Positions 54,601 to 63,440 of a DNA stretch of 64,000 bases are shown piece after piece. Source of the stretch: Acanthaster planci (taxonomy: Eukaryota; Echinodermata; Asteroidea; Valvatida; Acanthasteridae). Position 1 is the stretch's first letter, and each line of letters opens with the position of its first letter. The notes below the pieces were generated by a model. The model did no database searches. It was not told where the DNA came from and worked only from the letters and a program-made list of their open reading frames with translations. The stretch covers positions 1,658,094-1,722,093 of the forward strand of contig NW_019091432.1 in NCBI RefSeq assembly GCF_001949145.1. Direction: 5' to 3'. Made by a program: the position numbers and the translations under genes.

Positions 54601-54990
54601 TGTAGTCCAGATATCATAATTTTACTAAGATGTATTGTTCTTACCAACAACTGATTGCTGATAGATAAACTTAAAACCACTCGTAGTCACTTTGGTAAAA
54701 AGGGCCACAAGTCAAACTCATCAACAAATCCTCCCCTAAAAAAAATAACAAAGTCCCCAAGATGCAGAACTGTTGCAAGCCCTGTATTTCATGGGACAGG
54801 GAACCTCAAATTAGAACTTGTAGTTAGAAGGGTAGTAATATTGGTCTTGATGTACCAGTGATCCGTTCCTGCATTTTCCCCCCTGTTTAGTGCCATGCAT
54901 CTGATCAGAACATCAGGCAAGAAACTACGTTTCCTTGTAGCCAAGTCCGAGCCCTCGGTGGCCCTGAAAGTCACCGCATCTGCCTGCTGA
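24328..54990 (+). CDS. RADIL: RADIL homologue: RA-RA-FHA-DIL-PDZ protein
   Basis: RADIL is a Rap GTPase effector that supports integrin adhesion and cell migration; RASIP1 and afadin are relatives. I join 13 coding exons: 24328-24639, 26349-26529, 39572-41571, 43880-43917, 44692-44965, 47055-47283, 47641-47810, 48577-48727, 49482-49634, 52625-53254, 53624-53835, 54063-54202 and 54891-54990. Every junction is in phase and the sum is 4590 bases (1529 residues plus TGA). Approximate domains are RA1 107-193, RA2 381-492, FHA 592-695, DIL 770-1165, a Ser/Thr/Pro-rich linker, and PDZ 1428-1520 with the loop GVGLGLIDG. The PDZ domain separates it from RASIP1, and the RA2, FHA and DIL sequences resemble RADIL more than afadin. 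The extra N-terminal RA-like domain is unusual for RADIL. Met at 24328 or 24331 is the likely start, but the upstream frame is open to the acceptor, so a longer N-terminus is possible. Confidence 0.92.
26084..26253. repeat. TTTA and AATA microsatellites flanking a 110-base spacer
   Basis: TTTA repeats at 26084-26104 and an AATA-rich tract at 26219-26253 are roughly inverted relative to each other. The spacer holds a small hairpin, CGGATCTCCG. It lies just before RADIL exon 2. Confidence 0.6.
26349..26529 (+). CDS. RADIL: RADIL exon 2: first half of RA1
   Basis: It encodes GMNFEGALRFYYDDGSKTTA, KAIWLSSRVTVLELLPRIHE and KFTILVNGRWKTVIYQV. The strand-strand-helix layout with FxGALRFYY resembles the first Ras-association domain of afadin. 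It ends in phase 1 before GTGAGT and joins a 13-kb intron. Confidence 0.85.
27546..27574. other. Clustered short palindromes
   Basis: GCTCAC..GTGAGC-type symmetry at about 27545-27558 abuts CGGTCA, five bases, TGACCG at 27558-27574. The latter resembles an inverted pair of nuclear-receptor half sites. Function unknown. Confidence 0.35.
30012..30044. repeat. CAAA microsatellite
   Basis: A run of AAAC units, preceded by seven A residues, in the large RADIL intron. Confidence 0.85.
31182..31276. repeat. 45-base tandem duplication
   Basis: The phrase starting CAGGAAATTTGGTCA and ending CCCTACTGAAGG occurs at 31182 and again at 31227 with few differences. Each unit also contains a small inverted repeat (CAGGAAATTT ... 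AATTTCCTGG). Confidence 0.85.
32852..33073. mobile_element. hAT-like non-autonomous element
   Basis: The ends are CAGTGGCCTAGCCATGG and CCTAGCTACACCACTG, an inverted pair of the CAGTGG-YRTAGC type seen on hAT-family elements. Flanks CAACTGAA and CAACTGCC share six of eight bases, consistent with an eroded 8-bp target duplication. It is 222 bases long with no coding capacity. Confidence 0.65.
33591..33773. mobile_element. 183-bp foldback (MITE-like) element
   Basis: The left end CTACAACCCTGGACAAA with GTTGGAACA is mirrored at the right end (TGTTCCAAC, then TTTGTCCAGGATTGTAG). The inverted arms are about 29 bases with a few mismatches. Confidence 0.7.
36350..36939 (-). mobile_element. 0.59-kb inverted-repeat element, copy A
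   Basis: It begins CAGCAGCTAATTTCATGAAA and ends TTTCATGAAATTGGCTGCTG, so the ends are inverted repeats. Its reverse complement aligns over nearly its whole length with the copy at 38891-39470. No open reading frame of note; a non-autonomous DNA transposon is likely. No clear target duplication seen. Confidence 0.75.
38891..39470 (+). mobile_element. 0.58-kb inverted-repeat element, copy B
   Basis: This is the same family as copy A in the opposite orientation. Shared landmarks include GTCATTTTAGGTGGCGTAA, GAGAAAACTGTGAGA and TGGTTCAAAGTTATGCCAC. It ends about 100 bases before the acceptor of RADIL exon 3. Confidence 0.75.
39572..41571 (+). CDS. RADIL: RADIL exon 3: end of RA1, RA2, FHA and start of DIL
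   Basis: This 2000-base exon begins DKILLADEERPLDIAV and HNVRFVLKME, which completes RA1. A Ser-rich basic linker follows, then RA2 from GLLKIFGDNIC (about residue 381) through EYVLCDVIG, GDNERPLAIKSYWKP and RRFEIRRRSD. FHA runs from YLLTLQGDN to HYLFLLKKP. The DIL start (SEIALLFPG, YLACMCVEHSA) runs up to a donor at 41572. The reading frame stays open into the intron, but the DIL homology stops at the donor. Confidence 0.95.
41572..43879 (+). other. RADIL: RADIL intron 3
   Basis: No coding signal. The open frame at 43060-43530 lacks recognisable motifs. A 90-base tandem duplication lies just before the next exon. Confidence 0.65.
43632..43817. repeat. About 90-base tandem duplication
   Basis: CTGGAAATGAATGAGAAC starts units at 43632 and 43722, and the phrase CTGGAAATG recurs at 43809. 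Unit lengths are about 90 and 87 bases, differing mainly in T-run length. Confidence 0.85.
43880..43917 (+). CDS. RADIL: RADIL exon 4 (38-base micro-exon)
   Basis: The acceptor is TCTGTTCAG and the donor GTAAGA. It encodes DKTKEMARTQPE plus two bases of a Lys codon. Phase 0 in and phase 2 out are exactly what the neighbours need, and DIL-family proteins have KTKE-like residues here. Confidence 0.8.
44692..44965 (+). CDS. RADIL: RADIL exon 5: DIL domain
   Basis: It encodes LLPDLRVIVCLLTNALEVLN and ends EEVVMYTFQQMVYYLTK. These are core helices of the dilute (DIL) domain and match RADIL closely in pattern. An acidic insert (TDQDEVGG) lies between. Confidence 0.93.
44966..47054 (+). other. RADIL: RADIL intron 5
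   Basis: Non-coding, with a 130-base tandem duplication at 45627-45877. Confidence 0.7.
45627..45877. repeat. 130-base tandem duplication
   Basis: Units start TTTTAAAACAACTACAACAG at 45627 and a near-identical phrase at 45757; both run to GTTGAATCACAAAT. The high identity suggests a recent event. Confidence 0.9.
47055..47283 (+). CDS. RADIL: RADIL exon 6: DIL domain
   Basis: It starts TLHIAIPDFLDTNPF. An acidic loop with DNDGDDTDT follows, then VFQMTFDLMHDLAVHPEIM and SQLFAYLLFFTNASLFNML. The HPE...Q.FAYL.FF pattern is characteristic of DIL domains. Ends in phase 1. Confidence 0.93.
47641..47810 (+). CDS. RADIL: RADIL exon 7: DIL domain
   Basis: It completes a Gly codon and reads SDGKFYKWSKGAQIRGNLDV, then LEAWIQDHSLQ and LLATPKVQLIQ. 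This corresponds to the RGNLD.LE.W helix and the following LLATP.xQLIQ segment of DIL domains. The acceptor is TACTGGAAG, somewhat weak. Confidence 0.9.
48577..48727 (+). CDS. RADIL: RADIL exon 8: end of DIL domain
   Basis: It encodes ADWTSLKSDFSDLNTVQLHH, FLSQYQLAANQ and a Pro-rich stretch WLPPPEE, matching the last DIL helix and linker. Confidence 0.9.
49482..49634 (+). CDS. RADIL: RADIL exon 9
   Basis: It encodes ENLFESFDNHPALALPNHGF, then LDLRQPITSQHFIDQLQELK and RHLPYITFSPG. The segment lies just after the DIL core and resembles the conserved post-DIL region of RADIL. Phase 1 on both sides. Confidence 0.88.
50130..51905 (+). pseudogene. Decayed non-LTR retrotransposon reverse transcriptase
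   Basis: Broken frames recall a Jockey/CR1-type reverse transcriptase: FNNFFTNIGLELASKIP near 50409, then FLDLSKTFDTIDLNIFLSKL at 50954, GIRGVALDCFRNYL, a frameshifted copy of the CGVPQGSILGP motif near 51126, and FKFLGVIIDKGLNWKLHF at about 51408. Several stops and frameshifts interrupt it. The catalytic FADD box reads FAGN at 51221-51232, so it is inactive. No endonuclease domain is visible, so it is probably 5'-truncated. It sits in RADIL intron 9 in the sense orientation. Confidence 0.85.
52314..52500. mobile_element. Possible fragment of a CAGTGGCGTA-type element
   Basis: CAGTGGCGTAAGTGGGGAGG at about 52314 resembles one terminus of the hAT-like family at 32852. I do not find the opposite end, so the extent is a guess. 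Confidence 0.25.
52625..53254 (+). CDS. RADIL: RADIL exon 10: disordered linker
   Basis: A 630-base exon coding a Ser/Thr/Pro-rich segment with little hydrophobic content, including PSPSRGYIGLPVPPPRTKSY, a possible SH3- or phospho-dependent docking site. It joins the flanking exons in phase 1. Confidence 0.88.
53624..53835 (+). CDS. RADIL: RADIL exon 11: start of PDZ
   Basis: A Ser-rich stretch leads into VDDVFVVDLEKGEEGVGLGL and IDGM, the first PDZ strand and carboxylate-binding loop. Ends at phase 0 before GTGAGT. Confidence 0.92.
54063..54202 (+). CDS. RADIL: RADIL exon 12: PDZ core
   Basis: It encodes HTPLRSQGIFVRKLVPGSSA, then NGRLIVGDRILAVNGTSLVG. The GRL..GD.IL.VNG pattern is diagnostic of PDZ domains. 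Confidence 0.93.
54891..54990 (+). CDS. RADIL: RADIL exon 13: end of PDZ and stop
   Basis: The acceptor CCTGTTTAG is followed by SAMHLIRTSGKKLRFLVAKS and a short tail ending TASAC before TGA at 54988-54990. Confidence 0.92.
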
Positions 54991-56274
54991 TGCCTGACCG
55001 AAGGCTGATCCCTCTCGCATTCCAACGTGCTCTGCACCTAATAGCATAAGAAGTTTGCTTTTTGGTACAGAGGCCAAGGTGCATTGCTTTGTGAAGTGCA
55101 GTCTATAAACCAGGAAGTAACCGTGGTACAGAGTTATCAGCATTGAAATGCATGCACTCCACTTCAGCAGTACCATCTGCCCGTTGATTCAGATAGGCTT
55201 GTACCAATGCTATATTTGACCTTTACAATACATTGCCATGTAAAATATTGATCAATGATACCACTATTGCCACAGTCGTTGATTATTTTAAAGTGTATTT
55301 TCATTCAGACTGTTGTTGCTTTGTTGTCCCTCCATTTTGGTCTTGCATGTTGAGAAGCTTTTGACGTTGAGCTGTGGTACAGGGGTCAAATGCAGGTGCT
55401 TAACTTCAGCCAAGCTGATTGTCTGTTAATTTTCACCGATATGCTTTTACCATTGTTATGTAATTTACCATTCCAATTTATCGCAAAAATATATCCCATG
55501 ATATATGATACTATCGCCATATTAATTGAATTTGTAAGTGTACTTTCACTCAAACTGTAGTGGCTGTTCCATCGTTTTTGTAAACATGCGTTTACTAGTG
55601 GTTTATGCCCGGAAATTCGGAATTTCATGAAGACTGTCTTTTCATGGCAGTCCTACGCATCACTGTCGCAAAAATAATACACTACTTAAAAGTACTAAGT
55701 GAATATGTCATGCACACAATTATGTGTGTGCAAGACATTAGCACAAGAATCAGTTTGTGATCCAGCACACGCATACTCCATTCATTTGCTACATTGCAGT
55801 CAAAAGGATGTCACACTTCAGTACTCTATATGAGGTGAAGTTATTGTAATTCACTAGAAATTAGTTCACGTTGCAGTAGTCATGAATAAGTGGCCGCGAA
55901 TGACAACTTCAAATCATGGAATCCTTATTCTGTACTAGTAGGGCTGTGCATGGTACCCTGCCATTGATGCGGGGACCGGTGCCTTTGTTGGGATACACGC
56001 TTCTACCGGGTACCCATAACAACTTTGTAAATGGGTTTTCAAACAAGTTTTGAAAAGGGTTTTGCTGGACAGTTTCAAGAGAAAAACTCAGCGGGGGTAT
56101 CTAGGATGCTAAAATAAATCTTCTTTATGGCCTAAGTTGATGATTAAGAGAACTATTGGCCATTAAATGTATTTTTCATGAAGCCTTGTTTTGCCCTTCA
56201 TTTGAAGTTTGAGGTTTCTTTCATGGGTGTGTAGGTACTTGTATTAAATGTCAGTAGCATATCCAACTCCATGA
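54991..56274 (+). other. RADIL 3' UTR and downstream sequence
   Basis: No coding signal after the stop. AATAAA at 56113-56118 is a candidate polyadenylation signal. The stretch includes a roughly 245-base-period tandem duplication. Confidence 0.45.
55128..55575. repeat. Diverged tandem duplication of about 200 bases
   Basis: The segment from TGGTACAG at 55128 to about 55330 resembles 55374-55575. Both share a GACCTTTACAATA / CATTGTTATGTAATTTACCATT-like middle, a GATACTATCGCC / GATACCACTATTGCC phrase and a TTTTCATTCAGACTGTTGTTGCT / TTTCACTCAAACTGTAGTGGCT end. Confidence 0.6.
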
Positions 56275-57310
56275 CTATACACATGAATAAATGCGGCTAT
56301 TGAGTGGCTCACTATCACCTTCTGTCTTTTCCTGTCAAGTGTATTATACCTGGTTGTAAGGAACCAAGAAATCCCATACCCCATTGCCAGGCAATAAACC
56401 TACCTGTTTAAACCTACATGGCCTGGTTACACATGTTCACTTTGCAAAAAAGGGACTTCCCCGCAATGAGAAATACCTGTAGCACTCGTGACTGGGTGTG
56501 GGTTTGTAAAATCAAATGGTTTGAACGTGTTCCATCCAGTATGCTAAGTACACAAAGGCCCAACTCAAATTGCACAACTTACTTCAAGGTTTCGTCATGA
56601 TTAGAACTGGTTTGTTTGCACATTAGAGTGCTATAGACATGTAACTGTTTGGAGAAGTCCCTGATGCCTCACTAGCATAGTCTGTTGCCAGTTAATAGGA
56701 TTTGTAGCATTAAGGACTGTTTTATGTACATGTAATTTTGTGTTTTCTCTTTGCAAATTACAGTTATCAAAATAATTTAAGCACAAAACTAATAACAAGG
56801 ATACAGTCCACCCAGTAATGTTTTCTCTAGAATTATTGCTCTAAATTGATGTGTACAATTGTCAAAGCTACGTATGTTTAGTCTTGATATTGAAGTTAAT
56901 ATTGGAATTTTACTTGATGGAAGTGTGCACGTTGTCATTCCAGTACATGTACATGCATATCATGTGGGTATTAAAACAAAATCTCATCCAGTCCAGTACT
57001 TGAGCAGTGAAATTTCATCTCGAGCTTTAGCCTGAAACACTTCCAGATAGGAGGTACTTTTGAACTGCTTTGCAGAATTTGTGGACATACCTTTGCAGGT
57101 GGAGATTAGGGAAGTGGGGGAGGGGTCGACACCGCCACCCCCATCCTGACACCTCCCAAATATGAATAAATGAAAATTAAATGACAATTGTAGTAAACAC
57201 AGAAAAGGACGATATATTACACGTGTTAAGGTAAGTGCATCAGGAACAATATAGTGCATTATCGTATCCCTTCTCCTACACAATCAGAACCAAAAAAATC
57301 CAACTTGCCT
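56275..57310. repeat. Downstream duplication, copy A1
   Basis: About 1 kb matching 58690-59960. Shared phrases include GGTTACACATGTTCACTTTG, GAGTGCTATAGACATGTAAC and CCAGTTAATAGGATTTGTA. This copy lacks the foldback insertion present in A2. Confidence 0.8.
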
Positions 57311-57909
57311 GATCCCTGCTCCTGAAAATTTCTGGATTTTGACAAAACAGGTGTTCACTTTGTCATTGGTTGTTTAAAACGTCCATTCATGGGTCACTTT
57401 TGCTTGGTAGAGAGTGCTATGGAGTGAATTTTTATGTGTGGCCTTTAACAGAAGTGGTAAATTTCTTTGGCTGTCCAGTATATAAAATTAAGCCTATCTT
57501 TTTGGCAAGAAATCGTCAGCCTACGAGATAAAATGATCTTTCGACTTAACTGACTTTGAGTTATTAGCTTTTATTGTGCGTCGCCCTGACCGCTTAACTT
57601 CTGCTGGATGTTGGACACAGGCAAGAGCTGACGCACAGTCCACGCAGGTCCACCATCCAGCCTGCAAAAAGTATTTAATTTGAGGACTTAAAATTCACTT
57701 TTTGTGGTGACTCTCATTTGCATTTTGCTTACTTTTGTTAGGATTGCAAGTGTAGTGGTACTATTGACGTTGCTTTGTACATTTACATTCTGTACTGGTG
57801 CTTCAGCAGGCAGCACGATGACCATCATGGTTGGATCCGCAGTGCTGTGGTGTGGCTTATATACCAATTTTAAATCTTAATTTGCTGATTTTTGCATTGT
57901 GTGGCTTAT

Positions 57910-58480
57910 ACACCGGGCAATTTATATTACAAAAATTATGGTACTCAAAGTGCGCAAACACTTCAGTGTTTCCTGTACAAATCTGAAAAAAAGTGGACAA
58001 AAATGTGGTTCCCAGAAACTAACAAACTCATTATTTGCCAGTCAAACTAACATCCAGAATGTATGTTTATTGACCATGGCCCGGTTGCACATGTTCACTC
58101 TCAAAAGGAACCTCCCCTCAATGAGAAATAGCACTCTTGCCTTAGGACATGTGCGATCAATTGATTTCTATTGTGCCAATTCAACAATCCTAACACTAAC
58201 ACAACTTAGTACTAAGGGATTCTTTTGGTGAATTTCCCCCACGTTTTCCCTCTGTAGTATATGTACTGAGTGAGTACTGCTTTGCATAAAATAAATCGTG
58301 CACACTCTTACCAAATCATATTCTATCAACTTGCAAAAGTTTAATCAAGTTACATTCCAGTGTTTGCTCTTTTAAATGTTTGAAAAAAGTATCCCAGACT
58401 GACATGTAATGTTGTCAAAGCTAACAAATCATATATTAGTCTGGGTGATATGTGTATTGATATTTACTGGGTGAAGCCAT
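57910..58480. repeat. Downstream duplication, copy A3 (diverged)
   Basis: It shares CATGGCCCGGTTGCACATGT and AATGAGAAATAGCACTCTTG with 61880-62190, and is more distantly related to A1 and A2. Confidence 0.7.
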
Positions 58481-58689
58481 CTAGTCATTTTGGCTCATAA
58501 CTATAAAGACTCTCCCAATCATTTCGTAGCCAGAGCCATACCCTCGGTTATAATTCTACCTTTTTCATTGTTAGTAGTACTGGCATTGTAGGTAATTGTT
58601 GTTACCATTTAGGAATTTCTGCCAAAACAGGCAGTACCAAACGGCTGTCTATGGATAATTAATTTTTATGTTAACTCTAGTAAGTGCAC

Positions 58690-59960
58690 GCAACTCCATG
58701 ACAACACACATGAATGTATATCATTATGGAGCAGCACACTACAACCTTCTGTCATTTCCAGTCAAGTGTATTATGGTTGTACAGAACCAAGAAATCTCAT
58801 TATTCAGCCAGTCAAACAAATACCCTGTTTCCAGGCATTAAAACCTACATGTTTAATGGCTATGGCCTGGTTACACATGTTCACTTTGCATCAAGGGACT
58901 TACCCTCTATGAGAAATACCTGTAGCACTCAATGTGGACGTGTGAAATCAACTAGTTTGAACTTGTTTATGCTAAGAACGCAAAGACACAACTTCCTGTC
59001 GAGGTTTCACCATGATTAGAACAGGGGCCAATTTCATAGAGCTGCTTAAGCACAAAATTTGCTTAAGCGTGAAAAAACCTTACTTGATAAATCAGGTAAC
59101 CAGCCAAAACTCCATGTAATGTATATTGTTTTGAGATTGTATTTTGCTGTTTTTTGGTTAGCATGACAATCAGATAGTGTTTGAGCTGGTAACCTTTGTT
59201 AATTATGCGATTTTTTTTCCCGCTTAAAGCAGATTTTGTGCTTAAGCAGCTCTATGAAATTGGCCCCTGGTTTGTTTGCAAGTGAGAGTGCTATAGACAT
59301 GTAACTGTATGGAGAAGTCTGCATAGTCTGCCTCCAGTTAATAGGATTTGTAACATCTAGTATGTGTAATTATGTGTTTTCTCTTATGTAAATCATATTT
59401 TGTCAAAAACCTAACAAGGAAGAATTCCACCCAAATATTTCATTCCTTAATTGCTCAAAATTGACCTGTTTAAAATTATCAAAGCTTATCATATACATGT
59501 ATCCGTCTTAAAAGTGAAATTGATATTTGAAATTTTACTGGATGGAAGCATGCACATAGTCATTCCAGTACACACATGTACATGTGCATACATGTGCATA
59601 AAACAAGACAAAACCTCACCCAGTTCTATATTAGAGTGCTAACCTGTGAGTCAAGTTCAGTGCTGGTATGAGTTATGTTGCTGCTTTATAACGTTACCCC
59701 GAAACACTGTCAGATATGAAATAGGCAGTACTTTTGAAGTGCTATGTAGATTGGGTGGGGATGGGGGTCAGTGCACCTGATTTGGACACCAACCAAATGG
59801 ATAAATAACAATAAAATGGCAATCGGAGTAATAATGGAAAAGGATGACACTCCGTACTCCATGTGTAAAAGTAAGAGCATCAATTACATCTACATTGTAA
59901 TGCATTATCTATGTATCCTTTTCCCGCATAATTGGACAAACAAAAATCTAATTTGTGGTC
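58690..59960. repeat. Downstream duplication, copy A2, interrupted by a foldback element
   Basis: It parallels A1 at an offset of roughly 2.4 kb and is split at 59022-59269 by the inserted element. Confidence 0.8.
59024..59267. mobile_element. 244-bp foldback MITE with near-perfect inverted ends
   Basis: The left end GGGGCCAATTTCATAGAG, CTGCTTAAGCACAAAAT is repeated inverted at the right end (ATTTTGTGCTTAAGCAG, CTCTATGAAATTGGCCCC). Arms exceed 40 bases with few differences. Copy A1 near 56606 shows the uninterrupted site. Confidence 0.9.
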
Positions 59961-60599
59961 AGCTCATGTCGACCACTCAAAATATGGATTGATTTCATTT
60001 TGCCATAAAAAGCATGTACAAGTATTTCCACTTATTAACCACTGGATTTTTTTTCTTCACATGTGCAGTTGGACATCATATGCCAAGGAGTCAATCATGC
60101 TTTCCTTAACGACCAATAGCAAGCTGCTTTTTCTGGTGGGGGAGTTGACAACTGCAGGCATTAACCCTTGTTGAAATTGCAGATTTTTGCCAATCAAACA
60201 GTTGACAGTTTGTGGAACCTAAGGATAGGTTTTTTGTGGTGTTTCACTCTTGGAATCTGAACATCATGGTACTTGCTTTCTTACTGAGTTACTTCAAAAT
60301 GTAAAAGTACTCAAAATGATTATCATCAAGGAAACAAGCTGTACTTTCATTAAAATTTAGACTCAGGTCTTAGATTCAATTCTCTATAAACAAGTGACTT
60401 TACCAGCAAAAAAGGGTTCCAACAACCTTTTTTGTCTTTTCATCGTTTTGGGGAATTGTACATGAGACGATTGAAGTTTACATTACTTAATTGTTGAAAT
60501 ACTCTGATCTTAAACTAGAAAAAAGTAGTTATTGCATAGAATAAGTTTCATTTCTTTTGCTATGCAGATTTCATGCTTAATTTCATTTGTTCATAACTG

Positions 60600-61560
60600 A
60601 AAACTGGCTTTGACAGCTTAGATTTAATTTGGGAGATCAAGTTATGGTGTGTGTTTCCAATTTTTTGTTCACACATGCTAGAAACAGCTGTGTCAGTTAC
60701 TGCAGATGTAACTGAGCATGACACACTGATCATATCTCATCAGTCAGATGTGAATCTGACTGAGGAGATACGATCAGGTTTTGTGGAACTGAAAATTTGA
60801 TGGTTATGTATCAATTTTAAATCTCAAGCACTGACAAATATATTTTGGCACAGTCCGTAAATAAGGTCAGTAGTTCATTTCTGATGATATCTTCTCCCTC
60901 TGAACTTCCAATTTCTTCCATGAATTTTTGCTGCATTTAGACCTCAAGATCTGAATAATGTCAACCAACTGTCAGTCTCGAACTCTGTCTGGAAGCAAGT
61001 ACTTGACCCCCCCAACAAAAAATCAGCATCTGTTTCATTAGCCAATGCAGCAGTTTGTGTTGTTGTTGAAGATAGATCTTCATTTGTGTCTGTGCTGAGT
61101 TTAATTGGATTCAATGATGGAAGGTAAGTTCCTATTCTGAGATGAATATTACTAACAATTAGGCAAACCTGGGATAAAAGGACAGTGTACCTCCAAACCT
61201 GCAGTATCTCATAGTCTGTGGTGGGTGGGGATCAATACAATACAACCTTTGTATATGTGAAGATTTTGTGTTGTTTTTCTTTTGTGGTGTTTTTTCAATT
61301 TTTAGTTGAAAGTCCTTGGTGATTAAAATGTGGGATGGAGATGGATTTTCATTTAACACTTTTAACACGGGACATTGTTTGTTAAATGTTGTAGAGTGAT
61401 CATTGTTCAACCAAACATGCCCATAATGCTGCTTTTAACATTATTTTCAACAATTCTTAAGAGGAATTTTCAGTGTGAAGTCTACAATTTTGCCTCTTGC
61501 TTTCATTGGAGGAATGGATTGGAGTGTGTGCCTCTGCCAGCACTCTGTGATTTCTTTGCT
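60600..61560. repeat. Downstream duplication, copy B1
   Basis: Diverged similarity to 62650-63440, including GAAAATTTGATGGTTATGTA, GTAAATAAGGTCAGTAGTTC, AGTATCTCATAGTCTG and TTGGAGGAATGG with GCCAGCACTCTGTG. Confidence 0.6.
60726..60777. other. 23-bp stem hairpin
   Basis: CTGATCATATCTCATCAGTC.. at 60726-60748 pairs with 60755-60777 with two mismatches across a six-base loop (TGTGAA). The homologous spot in copy B2 is not palindromic. Confidence 0.8.
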
Positions 61561-61879
61561 TCTCTTGGCTCTGTCGGTTCATCTGTGGCAGTGTTCACGA
61601 TGAAGACTCGTTAAAAAAAAATCAGTTTGAACATCCCATGCTTCAAGACCAGTAGTTGTTGAGAAGTTGGAGTTGACTCCAAACAGCTCGTGAATCACCC
61701 TGATACCCCTGTATTGGGATTTACAGGACACTGTTATGGTGCTATTGGTGTTGTTGATATTCCCTGCTTGGTCTGTAGGGTTGGCAGTTGTTGAAGTTTC
61801 TATAATACATGTACTATTATTTGGGGGGGGTTCAACGTCAAACTGAAGGCATGTCCAAGTCAACTGGTTGCCATTGGGA

Positions 61880-62190
61880 ACTATTAAAGTGCACGAACAC
61901 TCTAGTGTTTCCTTTACAAATATGGAAGACAATGTGGACAGAAATGTGATTCCAAGGAACCAACAAAGCTCATCATTTGCCAAACTAACATTCTGTTGCC
62001 AGGCAAGAAGAATACATGTTTATTGACCATGGCCCGGTTGCACATGTTCAAATGGAATTTCCCCTCTATGAGAAATAGCACTCTTGCCTATGGACATATG
62101 CGATCAACTGATTTTTCCATTTTGCCAAATACACAATGGTCTGAACTCTAACAACACAACTTACTAAGGGATTCTGCAACAGTGCTTTGT
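61880..62190. repeat. Downstream duplication, copy A4
   Basis: Closest to A3: both carry AACACT..AGTGTTTCC.TTACAAAT, CATGGCCCGGTTGCACATGT and GAGAAATAGCACTCTTGCC. Confidence 0.75.
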
Positions 62191-62649
62191 AACTTATGGA
62201 GAAGTTCATGCTCTCTTGTTATATTTTTGTCATTTTAGAACAACATGGTTTTTTAAATTTTGTTTTCAATTTCTTCAAAATGCGAGACATGTATTCTCAA
62301 GGGGTCACGTCACATCATTAGGAATGACATACCTGTGATGTACGGTAGCACTGTCCATCAAAGCTTAACTGTAGAGTAGCATCACTTCATTGTAAGGAAA
62401 CATAAGGCTCTGGATTCTGTTTCCTTTCTCAAAAGAAAGAAATGCACCCGCTGAAAAGATACTCAAAACCTTTTTTCCTTTGCTTTATCTTTTTGAAGTG
62501 TAGATGGGATGAAGTTAGTTTTCTTGATTGGTGTTGCTTTGATATTACTGTGATCTTAATGAAGAAATACATATCTTTGATTATATCTAAACATTGCTTA
62601 AAACAAGTATCAGTTTGCCTACATATTAGATATTATGTTTGATTTAATT

Positions 62650-63440
62650 GCTTAATATCTCAAAACTAGCTTTGAAAACTTTGTTTCAGTTAGATTTATT
62701 TTGTAGCATCAAGTCATGTGTGCATTTTTAACTTTTTGTCAGTCATTCCAGGAACTGTAATATCAAACGTGTGAGATGTAACACAGCATGAGTGATTATC
62801 AAACAAGATACATAATTCATGTCGCACCGGACCAATGAGATATGACCAGTTTGGGTAAAAATGGAGAATTTGATGGTGATTGTGTATTAATTCTTCAACT
62901 TCAAGCACCAAAAATGGGTACAATACATAAAAGATCAGTAGTAAATTTGCAGTGACTTCTCTCTCTCAACTTTTTTCTCACGCCTTTAGTTCCAGCAACT
63001 AAACTTCAGGATTTGAACATCAAACTTCAAGTTTTGTGACCTGCTTTTTCGTGATAGGTTTGGCTTCATAACACACTCATTGTGACTCATGGCACTTAAT
63101 TTAAATGACTTATGTGTATCTCAAAGCTTACAGTGTATCTCTTAGTCTGCTGTGGCTGCAGGAAATTACATACAAAGCAATTTAATTTGCAAAAGGAATC
63201 AGGAAAAGTGTGTTATTGATTTTATCCCCACAGCCTCCATTTGTTTTTGTTTTTTCCAAAAACATTTAAATCGGCACTTTTGTTCTGATATCTTTTGCAA
63301 TTGAAGTATGCATGCTTCAAGGCTTTGACTGACTCGGACAGATTTGCCTCATATTTCACAAATTTAGTGGAGGTTTTGTGCACAATTTTCAATCTGCCTG
63401 CTTCAATTTATTGGAGGAGTGTGGTTTATGTCTTGACCAG
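62650..63440. repeat. Downstream duplication, copy B2
   Basis: Diverged partner of 60600-61560 in the same order and orientation at an offset of roughly 2.0 kb. Confidence 0.6.
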
